A DNA stretch of 64,000 nt, from positions 2,780,112 through 2,844,111 of the forward strand of contig OY755042.1 in the NCBI GenBank assembly GCA_963576565.1. Direction: 5' to 3'. Positions 1 to 11,100 of this stretch are shown in pieces. The translations under genes and the position numbers were made by a program. The notes below the pieces were generated by a model, which was given only the letters and a program-made list of their open reading frames with translations, ran no database searches and was not told the origin of the DNA. Within the stretch, counting starts at the first letter, position 1, and every line of letters begins with the position of its first letter. This stretch comes from Aspidapion aeneum. Its lineage: Eukaryota > Arthropoda > Insecta > Coleoptera > Brentidae.

Positions 1-734
1 TTATTGCAGCAAGAGTCCTTTTAAGAATGACTTGACATATAGTTTGCGTCACATACCTACAGAGTGGCTCAAAATAATTATAAAAAAATACAGGAAAAGT
101 ACCTGAGATTTAATAAATATAGAGAAAGGAAACTGAAAATGAATGGTCAAAATAACTTAACTTGCTTTCATGTGAGTCGTTTTAATTATTCTAAAGTTAT
201 GTTTGCATAATGGGTTACGTGATAAACTTACAGGGTATTTCAAACATTTTTTTAATTCAGCACATGGTGTGTTTACTAATTGTCTACGCAATAGTGTGTT
301 TACCGGTATACGTCAAATGAGGTGAATTTAAGATATGTTAGAGCCCAAATCGTCTTGAGCTATAATTATTTAAATGCGCGCAATTGCAATATTTTGCTAT
401 TACTTATCTCGTCAAATAGAAATAAAAAACCAATAATAATTTGATTTTCTTGAAAAGAAGTCCTCTTAAGTATGTTCTCAATTTTTGACATCTGAGGGCA
501 CGGCAGTGCCTCGCCAAGTTCGCGCGCCGTAACCATCTTTTCTGGAAACATTTCAGCCGATATTTGACCTACTTAAAACTCTACTTCGGACTGAGCTACG
601 AATCTCAAACTTTGCACAGTCGTAGATCTCCATGGAGTTAATAACCATTCCAAGTTTCATGGAATTCCATAAAGTAGTAAAGTAGTTACGTAAATTTCAA
701 AAAACGTCGAAATTGCCACTCACTCACTGACTCA
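1..734. other. No gene recognised
   Basis: AT-rich DNA with only short chance frames. A (CACT)n-like stretch near 718-740 precedes the tandem array. Confidence 0.5.
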
Positions 735-756
735 CTCACTCATGTCTAGATCATCA

Positions 757-1500
757 ATATTCTACTGTACTTCCAGACATGCCACAAAGCTGAAATTTGG
801 CAGACTGATAGAAATTATGACCAAACCCCTGGAAAAAAAACCCAAAATTTTAATTTACTCCCCTCCCCTATACATTTTAAGTTATGTAAAAGTAGCATTG
901 GCCACTTCCAGAAATGCTAGAGAGTTGAGCTTTGGCAGACTGATAGGAACTATGATAAAACTATAGGAAAAAATTAAAACACCCCAAAATTCTAATTTAC
1001 TTCCCTCCCCTATAAATGTAAAGTTAAGTAAAAGTAACATTGCCTACTTCCAGACATACTAGAGAGCTGAGCTTTGGAAGACCGATAGTAACTATGATAA
1101 AGTTATAGAAAAAAATTAAAACACCCCAAAATTCTAATTTACTTCCTTCCCCTATTAATGTAAAGTTATTTAAAAGTAACACTGCCCACTTCCAGAAACG
1201 CTAGAGAGCTGAACTTTTTTAAACTGAAAGACAATATGATAAAACTATATGAGTAAATGTAAAAACACCAACATTTTAATTTACTTACTACTAGAGAGCT
1301 GAGCATTGGAAGACTGATAGGAACTATGGTAAAACTATAGGACAAAATTTAAAAACACGACAATTTTAATTTATTTCCATCCCCTATACATGTAAAGTTA
1401 TGTAAAAGTAACATTGTGCACTTTCAGAAACGCTAGAGAGCTGAGCTTTGGAAGGCTGATAGGAACTACGATAAAACCATGGAAAAAAATTAAAAAATCT
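757..1500 (+). repeat. Degenerate tandem array of about 143-bp units
   Basis: The phrase 'cacttccagaaa-gctagagagctgagctttgg' recurs (with variants) near 771, 902, 1045, 1188 and 1420, each time followed by an AAAACACC..TTAATTTACTTCC segment. One copy near 1268 is internally deleted. The short open frames here are part of the repeat. Confidence 0.8.
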
Positions 1501-1720
1501 CAAAAATTTAAGTAAGGCATTGCAAAAGTTTTGAACAATATTCCGCATATTTTACTACTTTAAAAATTAAGTATTATCCAATTCCTTTAAAAAATAAGTG
1601 AAATCATAACAAAAACATTTCATGTAAAAAAAGCCAAGTACGCGAAAATGGCATTCCGTAAAAAGAATTGAGATAAAAGTAAAGCCAAGTTTTCCAATAC
1701 AAATTTCAAAATGAAAGGTT
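1480..1720 (+). repeat. Dispersed repeat, copy upstream of PGRP
   Basis: Shares 'ggcattgcaaaa' then 'aacaatattccgcatatttta' and 'ccaatacaaatttcaaaatga' with 12540-12715, downstream of the PGRP gene. A shorter second copy lies at 2434-2568 ('gccaagtacgcgaaa'). Confidence 0.75.
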
Positions 1721-1734
1721 CTTACTACTTTTCA

Positions 1735-1897
1735 AAAAGCCCCCGTAGCTCAACGACGAGACGATATTTCAAAATGCGGTTTTCACTATAAGTCTTCTCT
1801 TGAAATTTGAGCCTCGCAATGCGTGGTAAGTTTGTCTCTGTCTCCCCTGGAAGTGCTTTAAATGCCCTAAAAGTGCCCAATTTGGGACACCCTGTAT
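1735..1897 (-). mobile_element. Fragment of the TA-flanked 'GGGTGTCCCA' element family
   Basis: Ends in gggacaccctg followed by TA and carries the same 'cttttgaaatttgag..tcgca' interior as the right part of the complete element at 52948-53848. Only about 160 bp remains. Confidence 0.6.
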
Positions 1898-2083
1898 ACA
1901 CGCCACTGATATCGTACTTAGTTGTTTTACAAGTGTTGATGATTGTTTGTGGGTAGACACATATTTAACCTTAGGCAATAAATTATTTATAAGTTTTTTT
2001 AAACAAAAAAGTCCAAAATCAAAACAAAAGCACACTTGATTAAATCGCACTTTTGCTAATTTTATAATTATTAAACTATTCAA

Positions 2084-2153
2084 ATGTGTAACCCGGTTAT
2101 TTCAATAGTTTTTGTTGTCTTGTTTTTTCATAACGGCTTGGCAATATCTCCAG
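2084..2153 (+). CDS. PGRP-S-like: PGRP exon 1 (start codon and signal peptide)
   Basis: The ATG at 2084 opens MCNPVISIVFVVLFFHNGLA, a typical hydrophobic secretion signal, followed by ISP. The exon ends one base into a codon before a strong gtaagt donor at 2154. No other in-frame ATG lies downstream in the exon, so this start is forced if the signal peptide is kept. Confidence 0.85.
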
Positions 2154-5100
2154 GTAAGTTTAAATAATAGGGACTTATTGCAATAAAGCCATCCATAATA
2201 GTGCCAGGCACTATTCTGACAGTTTCCCATTGAAAACTGACAGTTGATCTTTCAAAATTGACATACCTAAGTCGAATTTATAAATCCAGTCGTTTATTTT
2301 TCATTAAAAGTGGGGGCACTATTAATTCCGGCTCTTATAATGCACAAAGGCCTAATTTTGAAAGAAGACAGCTGTTCTTATAATGCGAAACTGTCAGAAT
2401 AGTGCCCGGCACAATTACTGCCTGGTTTTATTATCATAAAAACATTCCATGTAAAAAAAAGCCAAGTACGCGAAAGTGGTATCCCGTAAAAAGAATTGAG
2501 TTAAAAGTAATGCCAAGTTCTCCAATACAAATTTCAAAATGAAATGTTCTTACTAGTTTGAAATAGTAGTTTACCTAACTAGTTCGGTTCGGTTCGGATG
2601 GCCAAACGACGCGATAGCGGAGTTTGGCCAGCAATCAAGTGCGGAAAAGACACTTTACGCACGAGTTAGGTACACTATTTTTTCTATAAGCGTGAGGAAA
2701 AAACTAAAAATTAATCAGAAAATTATTTATATTCAAAACGTTTTAATCAAATCAATTATTATTATTCACATTCTAGCGGCTTCTAGAACTGACTGGGGTA
2801 GATCTTCGTCCGAAGAATCCATTGAAAATCTGATTTTTTTGTTTGAAAAATTCAAAAGACGCTTGTATCTGCAAAATTGGCTTTGTTTTGACAGTTTGTT
2901 TGTACTTTGTTGCTATGGTGATTTAAGATGCCAAATCTAAAACCACTAGTGTTCATTGTTGTTTGACATTGACAATGACGATATTTATACCGGGGAGGTT
3001 TAAAACTTATAATTTGAACCTATTTTACTGAAAACTTTATTTTATCAAAAATATTGAAAATATAGCAGAATTTTAGTCAATTTGAATATTTTTAGGATAT
3101 TTCGTGTGCTAGGAAAGATACAAATGTATTTTGAACGGTCTAAATGTTATAGAACACCTCAAAATCGTAACAAATTTACTTTTCCGCACTAGTGCGGAAA
3201 AAATATTTTTCCGCACTAGTGCGGAAAACTGGCACTTTCCACACTAAAATGCGTGCGGAAAAGTGGACTTTTCCGCACGCTTATAGAAAAAATATTTTTT
3301 AAACTTTGCTTGGAAACTTTTAAAAAGCAACAAACACATTTTTAGATTGGCCCCTATCATGCCGTCAAGCCCCAGTAATATCTAGAAAAGAGTGGGGAGC
3401 TCGTACTGCCGGGGCCATAGATTACGGTCTAGTGCCAACCCCGAATGTCATTATTCATCACTCCGTCACTGCGGAATGCAGTAACGAAAGTTCTTGCTCT
3501 TTAACCGTGAGGAGCATACAAAACTTCCATATGGACACCATGGAATTTCCTGATATTGGTTACAAGTAAGTATTTCATAATAACAAATACAGCATGATTA
3601 AATGCTGTAGGATTCATGGGAAATTATTCATATACCGGGTGTTCTTAAAGTTGAGTCATTTATTTTAACAGGTTGTAGAACTCGTAAAAATAAGTAATTG
3701 TAGCAAACATTATTTATATAAAAGTTGCGGAATAAAGAAGTTATTAACAATTTAAAAAATGTGAAATTTAAAAACTTTCCGCGTACAAACGACATGCTGC
3801 GGCTGCATTTTGTTGGCACTCCCTGTAAGTTAATATTATGTCCACTAGTTCATTGTTTTCATATGTCGTATGCCATTTTTATTGCATAAAATGCCCAAAA
3901 AACAAAAATATCACGCATTTTAGCGAGCACTGAAAACCATACAATTAATGAATAAATGATGAGTAATTTGTATTCTAAAAAAAAATTAGTCATAACAGGT
4001 CCCACAGTTTTTAAATTTTACATTTTTCAAATTGTTAATAACTTCCCCACCTAGCACAAAAATCACATCAACGTTAAATTAACGTGAAAAAAAATAACAA
4101 AGTTTTTTTTTAACTTGAAAGCAACCTCATACCATGAAATAATTATTTTGTTAAATCTACATGCTTAAAAATAACTTAAAAACAAGGAGAAATCAAGCTA
4201 CAAAAATGTACTTTTTGCTGAAGTTTCTGGTGCTGTGTATATAACCTGTTTTTTACCCTCGTTATTTTCATGTACCAAATTCACACTTGAAAAGTCCTCC
4301 ACAACATGTTCTAAATAAAATGCCACTAATTAAGACTTCTCAAACCTACTAACTTTCTGCGTCTTTTTTGGTCACGTTTTTTTAATAACATTTTTTTAAC
4401 TTAAAATAGACGCGAAAGGAAGTTATAAAAGTTCACTAGTTTAAGACTACAACACTTTAAGACAATTTTAAAGATGGCGCTCAAGGCAAGACAAAATATC
4501 TGTATGTCTATCTATATACATTATGTTTTTTTTTAAAGCTAAACAAGATTTTTTAACAGTAAACATATTCACAGAATATTAATGTGGCTTTATTAGGTTA
4601 ATAACAGATGCGTCGTGATCGTAAAGGATCAGGGATCAGTTCATTAACTAGTGTTTGGAGTTTAGAGGCCAAAGCACTGCCTGATAGATTTCGTCAAAGT
4701 GAAAAATGCCGACAAAAGGTGGCGCTGCTGCTAGTAAAATCTCAAATATATTCGGTAGAAAAGCCATGCAAGTCGCGTTTTAAGATTCGTGTAGAAAAGG
4801 CGTGAATCTAATGTGATTCTAACGTTGATAAAAATCACGTGAAACTAACGTAAAAAATCGCTGTTTTAATTTGATAATGGCGTTATTACAACGCAGTTTT
4901 TAGCAACGTTATTTTTTATAACGTTAATGAATGACCTATTAAGCTTGTTTTCATATATAAAATAAACGTTTTTTTCTAGCAGCTTTTAAAATCAACGTGT
5001 TTTTTTCTCACGCCCTTTTTACGTGTTAAACACGTGATTGTGCTATGTGGGTCCTTTTTCTGCAACTTTTATATAAATGATTTTTGGTACAACAAAGTTC

Positions 5101-8100
5101 TACAACCTGCTAAAATAAATGATTCAACTTTGAGAACAACCTGTATAATATGTATATTTAAGGTTTGCATCATGATGTTTTTTTAAAATTTCAAAATCGG
5201 TTCAGTAATAATGAATATACAAGGTGGCAAGTTAAAAAGGATCAACCTGGATTTTCTCGAAAATTATCAGGAAATTAAAAAAGCGCCGAAACGCGTCGAT
5301 TTTGTTTGGGGGGACACTTTTTGGCTATCTTGAAATGTTTGTAGCGCGAACCCCTTTCGAGGGGCATACTTTTACCCCTATATTTTGAATAATTTGCACG
5401 GTTTCGAAAATCCATCGATTAGTTTTTTGATATTATTATATCAGAAAAATATAAAATTCTAATAGATAAGCCTAAAAATGTCCCCCTTGCAGACAAAATC
5501 GACGTTTCGGCGTTGTTTTAATTTCCTGATAATTTTCGAGAAAATCCAGGTGGTTTCTCTTTAGATTGTCACCTTGTATAAAGAAATGAATGCAGACAGG
5601 ATTGGCAATGCAATCGTATAATTTGTAACACAATGGATAAAACAAAAAAATTTTTGTGAGAAACATTAAACCGATTTTATTCATTTATACCTCCTTATGC
5701 GGGAGAAAAGAAGAGTTTTTCTATAAACAAAAAAAAACTAACATTTTTGCAAAATAAGAATAAACACGCCATTTTGAAGAATCAAGTATGATTCTGCCCG
5801 ACATCTTAAATTCCAAGCTGGCGGAAAATTTCGATAACACTCTTTAAAAAGAAATCCATTTTCACCACGATTTTTTTTATTTCACTAAAATCGGTTAAGT
5901 TATAACGAATTTAGAAGGAAATTAATGCAGAGAGAATTGGCAATACAATCGTAGAATCTGTAAAACAATGGTTGAAACAAAAATAAATTTTTTTGAGAAC
6001 CACCACACCGATTTTACTCATTTGTAATCAAGTATGATTCTGTCCGCCATCTTAATGATAAATTTTGCCGTTTTTGAGTTATATTGGTTTTAAATTACCT
6101 GCTGTTAAAGTCCACTTATGATAATGTCCCAAGGTTTCGTTTACTTCAATGTAAATTAACAATTTAAAAATGGCTTAACTAGATAGTAAAAAACGATATG
6201 TTTTTAAAATCAGGGAAAATACTGTCTGACAGAAAATATATAGGGTGTTCCCTTTAACTTAAGAAAGCTGCTGTTTTCCCGAAAGAAAACAAAAAACATA
6301 AATACCAGGAAACGAGAGGAGTGGTCTGACAAAGGTGGGACGATTATGAGTTGGTGACGAACCCAACGAACCCACAAAACATAATCTATTGCTTTGTTTA
6401 TCACTTTTGTTTTCACGAAAAAAAACAAAAGTAACAAAAACCAGGAAACGGGAGAAGTTGTCTGACAAAGCCGGTACGATTACGAGTTGGTGACGAACCA
6501 AACGAGCCCACAAAACATAATCTATTGCTTTGTTTATGCCTTTTGTTTTTCCGAAAGAAAACAAAAACAATAAAAACCAGAAAACGGGAAAAACGGTCTG
6601 TCAAATTCGGGCTGATTATTACTTGGTAACATAGTTGTCAGGTACTTCAAGCACAGTACTTGAAATTGTACTTCAAGTACTGTACTTGTAAAGAGAAGAA
6701 AGTATGAGGAACTTTTGGACCACTTTTGTTTTGTGCCCTTTTCTGTTGAAATGCTTGGTCCCTTTGGAGAAGAAGCCAAACAACTGATAAAACACTATTT
6801 ATTTTAGCTTTATTATCGGAGGAGATGGAAATATATACGAGGGGGCAGGCTGGCACAAAATCGGAGCTCACACTAGAGGCTATAACAGTCGTTCGATTGG
6901 AATAGGCTTAATTGGAAATTATAGCGGTAAGTTTCAATCGGCTGTTTAAAGGAGTTTTAATTAATTTTTGCATCTTTTAAAGATTAATAAAAAACAGCAC
7001 ATAAGGAAAACAGAAAACATGGTGAAACATCTGTCCATTTAAGACTCTCGTGACTTTTAATAGATTATTTTAGCAAGCGATGAAAAAAAAACTTCCAATA
7101 GTTTTGAAAATTGTTTGAGCAAGGACGACCCAAAGTGAGCTCCGTGGTATGTAGTAATTTTGAGTGGAATTCCAAATGCAGCAACCCATCCATTAATTAA
7201 TGTTTTAGCAATAGTTTCCGCAGTAATATTTTTTAGAGAAAAACATTCCGTCCATCTTGTATATCTGTCTGTACACGTAAACAAATAGGTATATCCGTCT
7301 AAAAAGTGGACCAACAAGATCGATGTGAATATGTTCAAAGCATGGGCATCAATATCAGAGTCCTCTCCTATGTCTGTGTCAGCCCGATCCCGAGCATCAC
7401 TTTAACATGAAATGACCCTTTTTGAATGCGGAGGGAATAGGGGCATATACTTGGAAGCTGCTTATAACTGTTTTGTTATTTTTCCTCCGGAAATATTTTC
7501 AAAATCAATGTAAAATGTAGCTTTTAAGCTAGGGTAAAACACCCAGTTAGCCGTCCACCCCCAATTGTCGTCCACTTTGGCACTTTCTGCCTAAAAATAA
7601 GATAACAAGCACCACATGGCTCCATCTATGGACACTTTCTTAAAAAATGATCCTTCCCCCACCAAACGGTAAAGTCGTTTTTTAAATCGCGCCAAAAGTT
7701 TAGCCAGTACAGTCTTGTCTTTAGAAGGGTGAACGTGCGTTGAACCAAAGTGAAGTTTTCGTTATGTTTTTGCTAGTGTAGGTGCCTGCGGGAAATAGCG
7801 AATAAGTATTAGAATTTTACAAAATGTGTTGAACTTGTATGTTTTTTAGTTAGAATAATAATTTTCTCATCGAAAAATATCACTTTTAGTTACAGTTTCT
7901 TAGTTTTTCTATCAAAAAATGGGTGGTCGCCGAACTGGATGAAAAAATATCAAAAATAATTATTCGTCCAGGTGGACGAAAACTGGGTTACTGGTCCATG
8001 TGCTTATAATCTATCCTAATCTTTTATTATTAAAATTACTGAAATTTTAAAACACATTGCAAACAGATTTTTTTTTCTATAATATCATGTCCAGTTCTCG

Positions 8101-11100
8101 TCCGCATTTTTCTCTTCGTTTACCAGAGTTATTATTGACACAAAATCGGCAAAATTTGGCTGGTCGAAGAAATGGAATTTTTCGACCACCCAAAATATGG
8201 CCGGACGAAAAACTGAAATCTTTCGACCACATCAATTTTTTGTTGATTTTGACGGACGAAAAACAGGTTTTTTTCGACCACTAGCAATTAAGAAGTTAAT
8301 CCCTGACTGTTTCTTGTTAAAATAGGTAACTAAAAAATGGAAGTAGGTACCTACCTATAAGTATATTGAAATTTTTCGGGTACTTCTAGGGACAATAAAA
8401 AAATGGTCCACATTGCAAAGTTTAAATTTTATAAGAATTTTGGTAATTTTTACCATTTTTGAGATACAAATCCTTTTGAAAAAATTGCATTGGTGTTCAT
8501 AATTTTATTATTAAGGTTAGTCTTTTTTAATTTTTGTAGATTTTTTTCAATGAGGATAATGGCGTCAAAACATTTTAAAAAATATTATTTTAAATCTGTC
8601 GTTACTTTCTATGACATCACTGTCCGCAATGAAAAATTTAACTATATTTCATATTCTTTTTGTAACCATAACGAAATAAAAAAATTGGATTTCTAGGTAT
8701 ACCAAAAAAAAGTACACAGATATTTCGACTAAATTTCCTCGACCCAAGAATAATAACGACTGTAACTTATGGTGACTAAACTAGTTTACCATCAAGATTT
8801 AAGTTGAAGTTGCCTTCAACAAGAAAATTAAACGCAAGAAACCGAATACTCTTTCAGTTGTTCCACTATGTTTTTTAGGTACACTAATATGCTTAACGAA
8901 CTTCACGGGAATATTGCTCCTAAATCTGCTCAAATCAAGTTTTTCCTTGTGAATTTCGTCCAAAAAACCCCAATTTTCGACCAGTTTATTTGGCGTGTGG
9001 TCGATCAATTCCTATTTTTCGTCCTAAAATGGTCGAATAATACCAGTTTTCGACCGCCAACAAACCACCAAAACCTAGTTTCGTCCGGTCGAAAAACTAG
9101 ACATTTTTGGACGGAAGGAGGGAAGGCCGTGGACGGAAACTGGGCAAAACGACATTTTTTTCATTTTAGTTGTCTGGAACTGTTAGATTAAAGCAAAAAA
9201 ATCTAAATTAATTATTTTTGAATTCTTAAATCATCAAAGAATGGACATTACCCGCTCATAATACCAAATGATGTTCGAGATTTCGGGCTCTAAAGTTGAA
9301 CTTTCCACTAACTGGACGACAATTGGGCAGTTTACCCTATTCCGACTATTGTATTTTGTATTGTATCTATATGCAATGAATATTTTCTTGCATAAAAACT
9401 TTTATTAGCATATATAGTAAGCTGAATTCAAAGAATATTACTATTTTTTGCAATCCCGCAATTTCGCGATAATCCCGCGGATTTGCGGGATTGAGGTTTT
9501 GATGCGGGATTGGATTCCCTAACACGAATCATGTCCAATGAAAGACTAATGTTTTTATGCGGTTTTTGATTTATTATTACACCTTTTATAATTTTTCAAT
9601 ATCAGAATAAATTAAGTAGCACAACCACCGATTAGTTCACCCATCTAGGAACATCCGATGGAATGCGCCCAATTTACTAGTGCCATGTGTTCTTGAGACA
9701 GCAGCGAACGAAAGCAAAACTCTTTGTATGTCTCTTTCTATTCTGTGCAGTCCAGAGACATGTATCTCGTCTCTGGTGCAGGTAATTTCTCTCGTAAAAA
9801 AAAACTAGCATGCAGTCGACCGCACACAGGTGAGGTGCGTTTTGATGTAAAATTCGTTATTAAACATGCGAACAGTGTCGGCTGGTGACGTTATAAATTG
9901 GGGGGGCAGAAATTTATATTGCATGTCAAAGGAGATAAAAAAACTTACCTGAAAAATTTTAAAAATCAAACAAGTTTGGTGGCTAATCGGGCAAAAAGGA
10001 GTTTTTGTTTCCCTCATATTTTTCCGTGGGTAGCCTGAAAGCTTAACCTCACGGGGGTCCAAGATCTAATGGACACCTAATAAGTGTTGACAGTTAACTG
10101 TTTCGTCCTTATGGGACTCCTCAGAACACTGCTGGTCAATGTGACAAATCTTGCGAAGTTAATTAGACGGTTTTGTCTCTAATCAAATGTAAATAGTGAG
10201 AAAACTATCGCAAGAAGCGCCATCTACCGAGATACGAGACAAACAAAAAACAAAAGCAGGCGAAACACTTAACCATATTTTTTTTAATTTAAAACAAAAA
10301 AATTTAAAATTTTTATTATTTAATGATAATACTAGCATGAAACCAATCAAAATAGTAATAAAAAAAATCCAGGTCCGTATTTAATTTTTTTATGATAAAT
10401 ACCATATCTCAAAAACTAAACAATATTTTAAATAGTTGATAACGTCATTATTTTCTTCTAAAAAAGTTGCCATGAAAAGCTTTTTACAGAATAAAAATAT
10501 CTCGCAAAATAAGCGAGATACAAGGGATTATCAAAAATACAATTTTTTCAAAAAATTATTAGCGAAACTACGGGGTATAGCAAAAATCTGATTACGCCAT
10601 TTTTAAGGGCTCAAAGAAAGAGCACGGTCAGAAAATCGATATCTTTAATAATAACCGAGTTTCTCATTTAATCCCATCGAAAATGGGACACGCTGTACTA
10701 CACATCTTTTCCCAAGAAGTGTAGTTTTTGAGAAAATTTTATAAAACCTAAAATAAACATGTTTTTTCTAAATAATCCCAATTTACGGACGCTACGGAAA
10801 ATCTACTTCCTTGTTCTCATCTTATCGACCAATACATTGTTCGAAAAGGAATTTTATTTTCCACAAAAACCTGTTATTTGCAATTTTCGATCAAAAGGTT
10901 AGTTGTCAAGAAAATTGAATAAAACAAAAAAAAAGGTTTTTGGGAGAAATTTTCTCCGTCACAGTCGATATTTAGAGTTCGCAACCAGGATATTCGGATT
11001 CAGCGGGGTCGAATTAGGGGAAAAGAGTCGCTTGCCAAAAAGTTATATAAAATGCTTCTAGACCGAAAAAGGAAAGCCTTTTCAGATTTTTTGCGCTGGC

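Noticed and set aside
4608..4805. 65-codon frame MRRDRKGSGISS...
   Set aside because: Inside a nested non-autonomous element; no similarity and no second copy to test for codon constraint.
6210..6871. Stacked - strand frames around the 136-bp tandem repeat
   Set aside because: They overlap in different phases and the last one runs into PGRP exon 3 on the opposite strand.
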